A stretch of DNA of 32,761 nt from assembly GCA_947039485.1 (NCBI GenBank), contig CAMQZC010000028.1:1-32761 (forward strand). The letters run 5' to 3'. Source of the DNA: an uncultured Verrucomicrobiales bacterium (lineage in GTDB: Bacteria > Verrucomicrobiota > Verrucomicrobiia > Verrucomicrobiales > Akkermansiaceae). How positions within the stretch are numbered: position 1 is the first letter of the stretch; every line of letters begins with the position of its first letter. A model generated the notes under the pieces. It was not told the DNA's origin and did not search any database. It saw only the letters and a list, made by a program, of their open reading frames with translations. Positions 6,638 to 16,957 of this stretch are shown piece by piece. Made by a program: the position numbers and the translations under genes.

Positions 6638-7882
6638 ATGAAAATTGCTGTCATCGGTAAAGGCGGACGCGAGCAAGCTCTCGTGGAGACATTAGCTGCA
6701 AGTCCTTGCAAACCCCAGATTTTTTCCTACCCCGGTAGTGATGCGATCCTCTGCACAGCAGAGCTTATTGAAGCCACAGACTTTGACTCGCTCATCGACT
6801 GGATGGTGAGCAATGAGATTGATCTCTGCGTTGCTGGTGAGGAGAGTTATTTGGTGAAGGATGATGGCCTCGCCAATCGCTGCGAGGCTGTCGGTATTCC
6901 CTGCTGGGGTCCACCCAAGCAAAGTGCTCAACTTGAGGCTTCCAAGGAGTTTTCTAAAGACTTCCTCATCCGTCATGATATCCCCACGGCAAAGGCGACG
7001 GCAGTTGCTAGTTACGCTGAGGCAAAGGTGGCTATCGCGGGTGTGTATCCCACGGTGCTCAAGTTTGACGGACTAGCCGCGGGCAAGGGTGTTGCGGTCT
7101 GTACAGATGAGGCGATGGCTGATGAGTTTCTGAGCGAGGTTTTTGTTGAGAAGCGTTTTGGCGAGGGTCGCGTGCTGGTTGAGGAGTGCCTTGTTGGGCC
7201 CGAGATTTCTATATTTGGCGCGATTTGCGATGATAAGTTTCTGATTCTTTGCCCTGCTCGCGACTACAAGCGTCTCAGTGAGGGCGATGTAGGTCCTAAT
7301 ACAGGCGGTATGGGTGCTGTGGCATCGCGCCAGTTGGCTAGCCCTGAGCTCATGGCCCTGATTGAGCAGAGTATTGTTGCTCCGACTGTCAAGGGTCTCT
7401 TGGCTGATGGCCTCCCCTATCGCGGTTTCCTTTACTTTGGTTTGATGCTGACGCAGGATGGACCCAAGATTATTGAGTACAACTGCCGCTTTGGCGATCC
7501 TGAGTGTGAGGCTGTCATGCCTCTGCTGACGGGCGACCTCGCTGAGTTCTGCCTCGCGGGTGCCAAGGGCGAGTTCAAGCCTGAGCTCATCTCCTTTAGC
7601 GATGCTTGGAGCGTTTGCTGCATTCTTGCTTCGGCTGGTTACCCTGCCACATCCCGCAATGATGATCTCATCTCGGGACTTGATGACTGCGCTGCGCGTG
7701 TCTTTCACTGCGGCACAAAGAAGACCGAGGCTGGCTGGGTGAGCAATGGCGGCCGCGTGCTTGCGATTGTAGCTCAGGCGGAGAGTCTTGAGACAGCTCG
7801 TGAGCTGGCGCACAGCGAGGCGGCAAAGGTGAGCTTCCCCGGCTCTCAGCGTCGCGCTGATATTGCCTATCTTAACATGTAA
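6638..7882 (+). CDS. purD: Phosphoribosylamine-glycine ligase (GAR synthetase)
   Basis: PurD joins glycine to 5-phosphoribosylamine using ATP, the second step of purine synthesis. The 414-aa protein has the N-terminal MKIAVIGKGGREQAL, the ATP-grasp stretch PTVLKFDGLAAGKGV near residue 145, VEECLVGPEISIF, GPNTGGMGAV and the metal-binding YNCRFGDPECE near residue 280. The length is normal. There is no ribosome-binding site because the predicted transcript starts at the ATG. The M42 peptidase gene follows 15 nt after the stop and has a good Shine-Dalgarno, so the two are probably co-transcribed. Confidence 0.97.
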   Translation: MKIAVIGKGGREQALVETLAASPCKPQIFSYPGSDAILCTAELIEATDFDSLIDWMVSNEIDLCVAGEESYLVKDDGLANRCEAVGIPCWGPPKQSAQLEASKEFSKDFLIRHDIPTAKATAVASYAEAKVAIAGVYPTVLKFDGLAAGKGVAVCTDEAMADEFLSEVFVEKRFGEGRVLVEECLVGPEISIFGAICDDKFLILCPARDYKRLSEGDVGPNTGGMGAVASRQLASPELMALIEQSIVAPTVKGLLADGLPYRGFLYFGLMLTQDGPKIIEYNCRFGDPECEAVMPLLTGDLAEFCLAGAKGEFKPELISFSDAWSVCCILASAGYPATSRNDDLISGLDDCAARVFHCGTKKTEAGWVSNGGRVLAIVAQAESLETARELAHSEAAKVSFPGSQRRADIAYLNM

Positions 7883-7897
7883 GGAGACGATCTGAGT

Positions 7898-8980
7898 ATG
7901 ACTGATGACGCACTGGAGTTCCTCTCCGAGATTTTAGAAATGCCTGCTCCTACGGGGCAGGAGATGGACGCACAGCGTCTTTGGGCTGGCTATATTGCAC
8001 CTTTTAGCGATGAGCAGCACTGTGATGCTTATGGCTCGACTTGGGCGCTGCTCAAGGCTGAGGATGCATCAGCCCCCACGCTGATGCTGGATGCGCATGC
8101 GGATGAGATTGGCTTCTCCATCCGCTATATTGATGAGAAGGGCTTTGCCCGCATTGAGCGCGTTGGCGGTAGCGATGTCGCCATTGCCCGCGGTCGTCGC
8201 ATCCGCTTCCAAGGCACGGAGGGTGAGGTGATTGGCATCACTGGCAATACCGCTATCCACATCCGTGATGATGGGGATAAGGTACCCAAACTCTGGGAGC
8301 TTTACGTTGATTTCGGCTGCAGTTCTCGAGAGGAGCTTGAGGCGACAGGACTGCGTGTGGGTGATATGGGTGTCTACTGCGATGGCGTGCTCATGCTGCA
8401 GGATAATCGCATTATCTGCCGCGCGCTTGATGATCGTCTCTGCGGTTTTATCCTCGCGCAGATTGCGCGCGAGCTGAAATCTCAGGACATACGCCCTGAG
8501 TGGAATATTATTTTTGCCAATACCGTGCAGGAGGAGATTGGCTGCATGGGCGCGGAGATGCTTAGCTACCGCCTCAAGCCCGATGCTGCTATATGCCTCG
8601 ACGTTACGCATGCTACCGACAGCCCCGGGCTCGATCATGGTCGCTATGGTGATGTGCGCCTCGCCGAGGGCGGATGCATCTGCATTGGCCCTACCTGCCA
8701 TCCTAATTTAAATGCTCGTATGGAGCTCGTGTCGAGCCAGCACGACATCCCAATGCAGCGTGAGGTTGCAGGTAGTCGGACGGGTACAAACGCTGATTCT
8801 ATCTTCCGCTCACGCCGTGGTGTTCCCTGTGCGAATCTTTCATTGCCGTTGCGCTATATGCACAGCCCCGTTGAGATGGCGGACAAGCGTGATGTTGAGT
8901 CCTGCGTCGATTTGATGGTGGAGTTTATTAAATCACTCAAAGCGGATGATGACTTTGCTCATCGTTTGTATGATAAATAA
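7898..8980 (+). CDS. M42 family metallo-aminopeptidase
   Basis: The 360-aa protein matches the M42 aminopeptidases (YsdC/FrvX/TET type), cytosolic enzymes that trim N-terminal residues from peptides, often as large tetrahedral assemblies. Expected metal and catalytic residues are visible: DAHADE (His67, Asp69, Glu70), ALDDR near 176, QEEIG near 211, LDVTHATD near 233 and YMHSP near 321. The start is fixed by AAGGAG at 7881-7886, 11 nt before ATG 7898, the clearest Shine-Dalgarno in the window. It follows purD by 15 nt. The stop is followed by A/T-rich sequence that gives only a poor hairpin. Confidence 0.92.
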   Translation: MTDDALEFLSEILEMPAPTGQEMDAQRLWAGYIAPFSDEQHCDAYGSTWALLKAEDASAPTLMLDAHADEIGFSIRYIDEKGFARIERVGGSDVAIARGRRIRFQGTEGEVIGITGNTAIHIRDDGDKVPKLWELYVDFGCSSREELEATGLRVGDMGVYCDGVLMLQDNRIICRALDDRLCGFILAQIARELKSQDIRPEWNIIFANTVQEEIGCMGAEMLSYRLKPDAAICLDVTHATDSPGLDHGRYGDVRLAEGGCICIGPTCHPNLNARMELVSSQHDIPMQREVAGSRTGTNADSIFRSRRGVPCANLSLPLRYMHSPVEMADKRDVESCVDLMVEFIKSLKADDDFAHRLYDK

Positions 8981-9002
8981 TTGATTATCGGTTATTTTTT
9001 CT

Positions 9003-9029
9003 TGACAACAGAGCTCAATCTTGTAGACT
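9003..9029 (+). promoter_or_regulatory. Probable promoter of the lipoprotein pair
   Basis: A perfect TTGACA (9003-9008) is followed by TAGACT (9024-9029) with a short 15-bp spacer, giving a start near 9036 and a leader of about 19 nt. TATATT (9045-9050) is another possible -10 box, but it would start transcription at or just past the ATG. Confidence 0.45.
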
Positions 9030-9054
9030 GGCTCTTAACATATCTATATTTTTT

Positions 9055-9627
9055 ATGAAATCTTTTACGAAATTATTTAATTTTGCCGCTTCCTTTACGT
9101 TGCTGGCAACGGCGGCATTAATGGTGAGTGGTTGCGGCGGCGGCGGCAGCGACAGCGATGACGATATGTCAATCATGTCAGCTAAGGCTTTTGCTACTGG
9201 TACTCATCAATACGAGATCAAAGGCGTCCTTCTTACATTTGATATTCAACCTATAGCTGGAAATGGTCATTACGATGAAGATTCTAACACCGTAAAAGAT
9301 GCAACGGTTAATTTTGTGGCTGGTGGTCAGGAATTCGATATGGGTTGTGATTATGAAGTCTTTGTCGATCCGGCGACGGGAGCGTTCACTAAAGCGAAAC
9401 TTGTGATGACTTTTGGTGATTATAACGACGAGGACAATGATAATCTTAAGCTGATCTTGGGTATACCCCAAGATCAAGCGGAAGGCATCTGGGCTCCTCT
9501 CGCGTTTTCTATTGAATTCCGTCCTGGGAATAGCATGACGCAGACTGTCAAATATGAGGAGGTTAATGAAGTAGCACGAGATATAATCATTAACAATAGG
9601 CAGCAAATAGTACGCCGTATCGATTGA
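9055..9627 (+). CDS. Lipoprotein with Gly/Asp-rich tether, first of a tandem pair
   Basis: The 190-aa protein begins with a lipoprotein signal (MKSFTKLFNFAASFTLLATA) and a lipobox LMVSGC, with Cys at residue 27. The mature end is CGGGGSDSDDD, a glycine then serine/aspartate tether. The rest is soluble and beta-rich in look, starting MSAKAFATGTHQYEIKG. It is not a family I can name. It is a paralogue of the next gene: both carry an M-S-x-K block followed by a Y-x-I-x-G strand at the same place after the tether. The gap to the second copy is 44 nt. No Shine-Dalgarno is seen. The acidic tether suggests possible surface exposure, by analogy with lipoprotein export signals in Bacteroidota. Confidence 0.8.
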   Translation: MKSFTKLFNFAASFTLLATAALMVSGCGGGGSDSDDDMSIMSAKAFATGTHQYEIKGVLLTFDIQPIAGNGHYDEDSNTVKDATVNFVAGGQEFDMGCDYEVFVDPATGAFTKAKLVMTFGDYNDEDNDNLKLILGIPQDQAEGIWAPLAFSIEFRPGNSMTQTVKYEEVNEVARDIIINNRQQIVRRID

Positions 9628-9671
9628 TAAGGTATTCTTAATGATTTGTAAAAACAACCAAAAAACACATA

Positions 9672-10283
9672 ATGAAAAAATCTATTAAAAGAGCAATGTT
9701 TCTATTCTCGTCGCTCGTCTTGCTTGCGTCATCCGCGGCGCTTGTGTCTTGCGGCGGCGGTGGAGGTAGCGACTCAGAGAGCTTCGATGTAATGAGCGTT
9801 AAGGAGATGCGCTCCACTAATCGCTACTATTCCATCACAGGCGGCGTCGTTGGCATGAGGGTGGTCCCAGTGACATACATAAGCGGGGAGGATGAGCCTC
9901 TTGAGGGGTTCCCTCAAGGCCTCGTTGATATGGAAGGTACGTATGAAGCGGGTATTGGCAACCGCTCATATGATATAAGAATCTCATATATGGTTACAGC
10001 CGTTGACACGGCGACAGATGAGCCTCTCCGTGCTGAGCTTACGATACAATTTAGTGATAGTGATCTGAATCAAATGAAGCAGGATGAGAATTTCCTCAAA
10101 TCATTCGGTATTCTTTATGGTCTAAATTCTGATCAAGATGTTATACTGGTGCAAATGCCAGTATCTACGAAGTTTATATTCACCCCTGCAGGAGCTCTAA
10201 TTGAACATGAGTATGACGACCCGCTAACCGCAGGGCCTGAGACTATCGTATGTCCTAGCTACGCGAACTTACGCAAAAAATAA
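9672..10283 (+). CDS. Lipoprotein with Gly-rich tether, second of a tandem pair
   Basis: This 203-aa protein begins MKKSIKRAMFLFSSLVLLAS and has lipobox ALVSC, with a mature end CGGGGGSDSES. After the tether, DVMSVKEMRSTNRYYSITGG aligns with the same region of the preceding lipoprotein, and both then show a hydrophobic strand (VVGMRVVPV here, VLLTFDIQPI there). This supports duplication and divergence. No enzyme motif is visible. It has no Shine-Dalgarno and is probably read on the same transcript, which ends at the terminator 25 nt downstream. Confidence 0.8.
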   Translation: MKKSIKRAMFLFSSLVLLASSAALVSCGGGGGSDSESFDVMSVKEMRSTNRYYSITGGVVGMRVVPVTYISGEDEPLEGFPQGLVDMEGTYEAGIGNRSYDIRISYMVTAVDTATDEPLRAELTIQFSDSDLNQMKQDENFLKSFGILYGLNSDQDVILVQMPVSTKFIFTPAGALIEHEYDDPLTAGPETIVCPSYANLRKK

Positions 10284-10307
10284 TTTCTTTAGATATTTAA
10301 TTTAAAC

Positions 10308-10337
10308 AAAAGCAGCGGCCAAGCGGTCGCTGCTTTT
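10308..10337 (+). terminator. Rho-independent terminator after the lipoprotein pair
   Basis: AAAAGCAGCG (10308-10317) pairs with CGCTGCTTTT (10328-10337) around a short inner loop. The stem runs into a T tract on the plus strand. Confidence 0.85.
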
Positions 10338-10377
10338 TTGCGTCAAAACAGCAATGGTTCATGTGGATAATTAAGAC

Positions 10378-10406
10378 TTGACCTGCAATGGTTTTGTCGT
10401 TATAAT
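10378..10406 (+). promoter_or_regulatory. Near-consensus bamA promoter with a 3-nt leader
   Basis: TTGACC (10378-10383), exactly 17 bp, and a perfect TATAAT (10401-10406) make one of the best sigma70 promoters in the window. Transcription should start at about 10413, only three bases before ATG 10416. Confidence 0.75.
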
Positions 10407-10415
10407 GCGCTTGAG

Positions 10416-12983
10416 ATGCATCATTCAATTTTTCACAAAAGAAAAGCGTTACTGGCCTTAGCACTATCTGTCAATATCTCGATGGTCGCTTTTGCTCAGG
10501 AGACGACGGGCGATCCTCTCTTGGATGCGATCCTAGAGGAAGAGAAAACCCAGACAATGGCAGCAGATGCCGCAAAGGCCGCAGATGCCGCTTCAGCACC
10601 TAAAGTTGATCCTCGGCAGGTTGCTGTTGAGATGGCGGCTAAGACAGACCCACGCCTGCAGGGTAGGCGTCAGCTTGAGGACGCTCTGGTGTCTGACACA
10701 GGCGTGCTCTCCAATGAGAATGTCTACGATGGGCGCAGAATTTCCAAGGTGAGCGTACGCTATCTGGACAAGACCAAGACAATCCCTGATCAGCGCCTCT
10801 ATGACGTCATCTCTACTCGTGCTGGGAGCAATTATTCCTCTTCTCGCGTCAATTCTGACCTTGAGCGACTCATCGACCGAGGGCTCGTCGCTCCGGATAC
10901 GCGCGTCGCTGTTGAGCAGTCAGGAGGAGGTCTCACCGTCATTTTTGAGGTATCCTCTGCCAATATTCTAGGAGGTGTAGGCTTCGCAGGCAACTATCGC
11001 TTTGATGAGAATGACCTGCGTGAGACAAGTAAGCTGCGCTCAGGTCGCGTCATCAATGACCGCTCCCTCGCTGAGGCACGCGCCGCCATCATCAAGGACT
11101 ATCAAGATGCACGCTATCCTGATGTCAAGGTGAACTGGCGTCAGATCGGCACGCAGCGTGCCGCTTACCGCGATATTATCTTTGATATTCAAGAGGGTGA
11201 CAAGGTCGAAATGAAGGACATTGAGTTCGTCGGCAACAAGCACTTTGACCGCCAGCAATTGCGCCAAGTCATGGGCACAAAGAAAAAAGATTTTCTATCC
11301 ATCCTTAACAAGTCGGGTGTCGTTGATCGCGAAAAGCTCGAGGACGATAAGGACGCTATCTTGGCTCACTACCGTAACTTTGGTTACCTGCGCGCACGTA
11401 TCACCAACGTATGGTTTGAGGACAAGGGTAAGCCTGGTCATCAGAAGCTGCGTATGGTTGTCTCTCTGGACGAGGGTCCACGCTACCGTGTCCGCAGTAT
11501 CAGTTTTGATGGAATCAAGGCCTACTCTCAGCCTCAGCTGGAGCCGGGTCTGAGCATGATTGATGGTGATATCTACTCCCTCAAGAAGGTGGGTGATGAC
11601 GTGACCATGATTCGTAAATACTACGGAGCCAAGGGCTATGCTGATGCCGCGGTACGTCCAGACGTCTCCGAGGTGGGCGTTGATGCTCAAGGTATGCGTC
11701 TCATTGATATCCGCTATGAGGTGACCGAGGGTCATCCCTACCGTGTCGGCCGCGTTAATCTGCGAGGTAACACGAGGACACAGGCAAATGTTATCCTGCG
11801 TGAGCTCCCCCTCAAGTCGGGTGACAATCTTAATGCCGTCGATTTGGAGACTGCCAAGAAGCGCCTGATGAATCTGGGCTACTTCTCTGGTGTCGAGGTC
11901 TCACAGTCCTCCTCCGCAACATCGGGTTACCGAGATATCAACATTAATGTAGGGGAGAAGATGACGGGTAGCGTCACCTTTGGTTTAGCCTTCTCCACAG
12001 TCGAGAGCGTCTACCTCTACACCACCATTACTCAGTCAAACTTTAACATTGCAGGCTTCACAGGTGGTAGCTTCACAGGTGGCGGTCAGCGCCTCACGCT
12101 CTCTGCCAAGCTTGGTGGCGAGTATCAAAGTGGCTCGATTTACTTATTGGAGCCTTGGTTCCTTGATAAAAAGCTCGCCTTTGGCAATGAGCTCTTCTTT
12201 AGCAGCTCTGACTACCTCAGCGACTATTACACACAGGTGAACTACGGTGTTGCAACCTCTCTGCGCAAGGCTATCAGCGACAAGTCATCTGTCAAGATTG
12301 AGTACCGCTTAGAGCAGTACAACATTGAGGCAACAAGTGATGCTTCTGTATACTTTACGGAGAATGACGGTGACTACACGCGCAGCCGCGTGGAGCTCAG
12401 CTATGACTACGATACACGTGATGCAATGAACACGCCTCGCGAGGGTGGTCTCTTTGATGTGACGCTCGGCTACAGCGGCCCTGGTAGTACGGAGCAGACT
12501 TTTGGTCTGGCCGTATCTGGATCTTACTACTACAATAGTATCTGGGACTCTATCTTTAGTGTGAGCGTTGGAGCGGAGACGATCGATACCGTTGATAAGG
12601 ATGCGCAAGTACCCCTCTTTGAAAAGCTCTACCTCGGTGGACCTAATAACTTGCGTGGTTTCCGCTATCGTGATGTTGGTATGGTCAATGAGGATCTTGC
12701 TGCTGATGAGACCATGGGTGGTAAGAGCTCCTTCTATGCTCAGTTCGAGGCATCCCTGCCAATCGTTGAGACCGTGCGTTTTGCGTTCTTTGTCGATGCG
12801 GGTTTTGTTCATGCTGAATCCGCTGACTTCTCCCCTGGTGAATGGGCTGCTGATTATGGTATTGGTCTGCGAGTCAACCTGCCTATGGGCCCCCTCGCGG
12901 TGGACTATGCAATCCCCTTCAAGACGGAAAATGCCATCGACGATGGCGGTCAATTCCAATTCTACGTGAATTACAAGTACTAA
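10416..12983 (+). CDS. bamA: BamA outer-membrane protein assembly factor
   Basis: BamA inserts beta-barrel proteins into the outer membrane. The 855-aa protein has a signal peptide ending near AFAQ (residue 28), then an Ala/Asp-rich linker to about residue 95. A series of POTRA-type repeats follows to about residue 440, with blocks such as VEMKDIEFVGNKHFDRQQLR and YRVGRVNLRGNTRTQANVIL. The C-terminal barrel contains the lid-loop motif LGGPNNLRGFRYRDVG, equivalent to the family's RGF motif. It ends GPLAVDYAIPF and finally NYKY with a terminal aromatic residue, as expected of an outer-membrane barrel. It has its own strong promoter and terminator, so it is monocistronic. No skp/ompH follows, unlike in many Gram-negatives. 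Confidence 0.95.
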   Translation: MHHSIFHKRKALLALALSVNISMVAFAQETTGDPLLDAILEEEKTQTMAADAAKAADAASAPKVDPRQVAVEMAAKTDPRLQGRRQLEDALVSDTGVLSNENVYDGRRISKVSVRYLDKTKTIPDQRLYDVISTRAGSNYSSSRVNSDLERLIDRGLVAPDTRVAVEQSGGGLTVIFEVSSANILGGVGFAGNYRFDENDLRETSKLRSGRVINDRSLAEARAAIIKDYQDARYPDVKVNWRQIGTQRAAYRDIIFDIQEGDKVEMKDIEFVGNKHFDRQQLRQVMGTKKKDFLSILNKSGVVDREKLEDDKDAILAHYRNFGYLRARITNVWFEDKGKPGHQKLRMVVSLDEGPRYRVRSISFDGIKAYSQPQLEPGLSMIDGDIYSLKKVGDDVTMIRKYYGAKGYADAAVRPDVSEVGVDAQGMRLIDIRYEVTEGHPYRVGRVNLRGNTRTQANVILRELPLKSGDNLNAVDLETAKKRLMNLGYFSGVEVSQSSSATSGYRDININVGEKMTGSVTFGLAFSTVESVYLYTTITQSNFNIAGFTGGSFTGGGQRLTLSAKLGGEYQSGSIYLLEPWFLDKKLAFGNELFFSSSDYLSDYYTQVNYGVATSLRKAISDKSSVKIEYRLEQYNIEATSDASVYFTENDGDYTRSRVELSYDYDTRDAMNTPREGGLFDVTLGYSGPGSTEQTFGLAVSGSYYYNSIWDSIFSVSVGAETIDTVDKDAQVPLFEKLYLGGPNNLRGFRYRDVGMVNEDLAADETMGGKSSFYAQFEASLPIVETVRFAFFVDAGFVHAESADFSPGEWAADYGIGLRVNLPMGPLAVDYAIPFKTENAIDDGGQFQFYVNYKY

Positions 12984-13006
12984 GAGCCTAGCTCTAGACT
13001 CTATTG

Positions 13007-13047
13007 AGCTCGCGCCTCAGATGTTCTATCTGGGGCGCGAGCTTTTT
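13007..13047 (+). terminator. Strong Rho-independent terminator after bamA
   Basis: A perfect 10-bp stem AGCTCGCGCC (13007-13016) with GGCGCGAGCT (13034-13043) is extended by CAGA/TCTG inside. It is followed by a run of Ts. Confidence 0.95.
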
Positions 13048-13193
13048 CTCTCCATCGGGTTGCGGAGGCCTTACATGTTAGCTCGCTTGGAGAGCAGCGT
13101 TGACATAGGCGGAAGTTGACATATCTGTTGTGTTTTGCTGACATTTAACGAATGCCTCATTATCTATTTCCTCAGCTGACAGCTCCGCTTCGC

Positions 13194-13486
13194 CATCGGG
13201 GCGAGATCATTCCTACCTAGCGCCCTTGTGCAGTAGGAGAGCTGCGCAGGGCGCGCGCCAGAGGCAATCACACACGGATATGAGTTGGAGGAAGGGTAGG
13301 CTCAAGAAATTGAGAATCATTGCAGGATCTCCAACAGAGTTAGTTATTCAGGATGAGGGGGTCGTAGAGCTGCGCGTCTATGATGGGGAAGGGCAGCCAA
13401 TTGATGCTCGGCTCATCAAGGCTAATCGTGTGGCCTTCTCCGTCGAGGCAGGCGGACTCTATATCCTGAGCAGGCAGCCTAAGTAA
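13194..13486 (+). pseudogene. Decayed C-terminal remnant of a GH95-like glycosidase
   Basis: The last 69 codons of an open frame (from ATG 13280 to 13486) read MSWRKGRLKKLRI and end VEAGGLYILSRQPK. This resembles the C-terminal beta domain of GH95-type fucosidases/galactosidases, which commonly has an M-x-W-x-x-G-x-L segment and closes with a G-x-Y-x-L strand. Upstream, pieces expected just before that domain appear in other frames. HRGEI lies at 13194-13208 in one frame, LPSAL at 13213-13227 in a second and ELRRARARGN around 13239-13268 back in the first. The order matches the family, but there is no continuous frame. I see no upstream catalytic part, and bamA ends 210 nt before. It is best read as a frame-shifted, truncated relic. 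The match is from memory, so moderate confidence. Confidence 0.5.
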
Positions 13487-13525
13487 TCTGTAGTCCTCTA
13501 GTCTAGTTGATGGCGTAGAATAAGC

Positions 13526-13554
13526 TTGCAATATGCGAGAAATAAAGATATACA
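13526..13554 (+). promoter_or_regulatory. pnp promoter
   Basis: TTGCAA (13526-13531), 17 bp and TATACA (13549-13554) fit a sigma70-type promoter. Transcription would begin near 13561 and give a leader of about 132 nt, by far the longest predicted in this window. Confidence 0.5.
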
Positions 13555-13587
13555 GAGTGTGCAAAGTGTTTTTCTGGATGTGAGTCC

Positions 13588-13651
13588 GGGCAAGCACAAG
13601 TGGGCTTTGCCCTCAAAAGCTAGAGAGAAGACAGCCCGACGCCGACTCTCT
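13588..13651 (+). promoter_or_regulatory. Two stem-loops in the pnp leader
   Basis: GGGCAA (13588-13593) pairs with TTGCCC (13607-13612), and AGAGAG (13622-13627) pairs with CTCTCT (13646-13651). In E. coli, pnp is autoregulated through an RNase III-processed leader hairpin. A similar role here is inferred only from position and structure. Confidence 0.35.
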
Positions 13652-13692
13652 GTGTTGCAGTTAGGTGTTGGGAAACAAGAAGAAATAAAATA

Positions 13693-15843
<2,151 letters not shown>

Positions 15844-15866
15844 ATTGCTACGCTAAAAAACATTTC

Positions 15867-15907
15867 AAGCCCCCCTCTGCGAGATTCGCAGGGGGGGGCT
15901 TTTTTTG
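15867..15907 (+). terminator. Strong Rho-independent terminator after pnp
   Basis: AAGCCCCCC (from 15867) with the inner CTGCGA pairs with TCGCAG and a G-run ending GGGCTT, followed by seven Ts. The rest of the gap up to 16068 holds a TATAAT (16050-16055) just upstream of the next gene. Confidence 0.95.
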
Positions 15908-16068
15908 TGTTTTTTGTGGCTAGAAATCGCAAATTGGAGAAAAACAGGCTAAAAAGAGACCACAAGGCGATTTTTTGATTGCAATGAGTGGGCAAGTAGG
16001 ATAGAAATATAACATCCCTTTGCCAACTCAACTCTCCCTCTCTCCCCCTTATAATATAACTTAAAGCC

Positions 16069-16896
16069 ATGTGGAACAAAATTCTCATCGCCGCCCTTGT
16101 CGTCTTCCTCTTCTCAGCATTCCTCTTTACCAAGACTCACAGCTCTCTGGGCGGTGCAGAAAGTGAAGTTACAGAAGTACAAAAGCAATTACAATCCGTG
16201 AGCTCTAAGGCCCACGATATCGCCCTTGATGAGCGTATTAAGGTGTATGCAGATTTGCGCACCGAGTACTTCAACGCGGAGCAGACAAAGTTTGACGAGA
16301 ATCGTCAAGGAATCGAAAGCGAAGTCGCCCAACTCAGTGAAGAAATTACTACTGCTGAGACTTCGCTCGCCGAGGCTAAAGCTGAATTCGAAAAGCGCCA
16401 AGAAGAGCTCAACGACTTCGTCAAGCGCGTTTCTGAAGCTGCTGGACTTGATGAATCCGCAGACGGCGACTTGGAATCCATCGCTGCTGCTATCGACATC
16501 CTCCAGACTCAACTTACCGAGGCCAAGGCCTCCGCAGTTACCGTTGAAAGTGCTATCGCTGACAAGCAGAAGCATCTGAGTGCTCTTACGAGCAAAATCG
16601 CAGCAGGCCGCGATCTGCATGCTGACCGCCAAGCTCGCCTCTCCCCTGTAGAGCTTAACTGCCGCGTTATCCAAGCTGATACCAACTGGGACTACGTTAT
16701 CCTCGATGCTGGTCTTGACCAGGGGGTCGTGATTGGCTCTCGTCTGGAGCTGACCCGCAATGGCGTTAAGATTTGCGAACTCACAGTCACCTTAGTAGAG
16801 AACAACCGCAGCAGCTGCGAGGTTGTCTACAGCACCATGCTCCCCGGTGAAGCCGTCAAAACTGGCGATGTAGCCACGGCTCAACGATCGAAGTAA
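16069..16896 (+). CDS. Membrane-anchored coiled-coil protein with C-terminal beta domain (copy A)
   Basis: The 275-aa protein has one N-terminal membrane segment (ILIAALVVFLFSAFLF), a long Glu/Ala/Lys-rich coiled coil from about residue 25 to 195, and a beta-rich end from about 200. The end contains VIQADTNWDYVILDAGLDQG and then VIGSRLELTRNGVKICEL. The order of anchor, coiled coil and small beta domain is like MreC, but I see no direct MreC motif. The next gene has the same layout and a matching C-terminal domain. A TATAAT at 16050-16055 would start transcription about 7 nt before the ATG, though no convincing -35 is present. Function unknown; location is probably inner membrane with the rest in the periplasm. 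Confidence 0.75.
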   Translation: MWNKILIAALVVFLFSAFLFTKTHSSLGGAESEVTEVQKQLQSVSSKAHDIALDERIKVYADLRTEYFNAEQTKFDENRQGIESEVAQLSEEITTAETSLAEAKAEFEKRQEELNDFVKRVSEAAGLDESADGDLESIAAAIDILQTQLTEAKASAVTVESAIADKQKHLSALTSKIAAGRDLHADRQARLSPVELNCRVIQADTNWDYVILDAGLDQGVVIGSRLELTRNGVKICELTVTLVENNRSSCEVVYSTMLPGEAVKTGDVATAQRSK

Positions 16897-16957
16897 GCAT
16901 TTGCCTCCTCTCCATATTTCCACCTATTCACTCTCCCATTAATCCTCTCATTCTGAT

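Noticed and set aside
7073..7813. 246-aa minus-strand open frame
   Set aside because: It is antisense to purD, which has all the expected motifs.
13226..13279. TTG start for the small frame before MSWRKG
   Set aside because: The extra residues come from a region whose family-like peptides are in other frames, so this is a pseudogene and not a start site.
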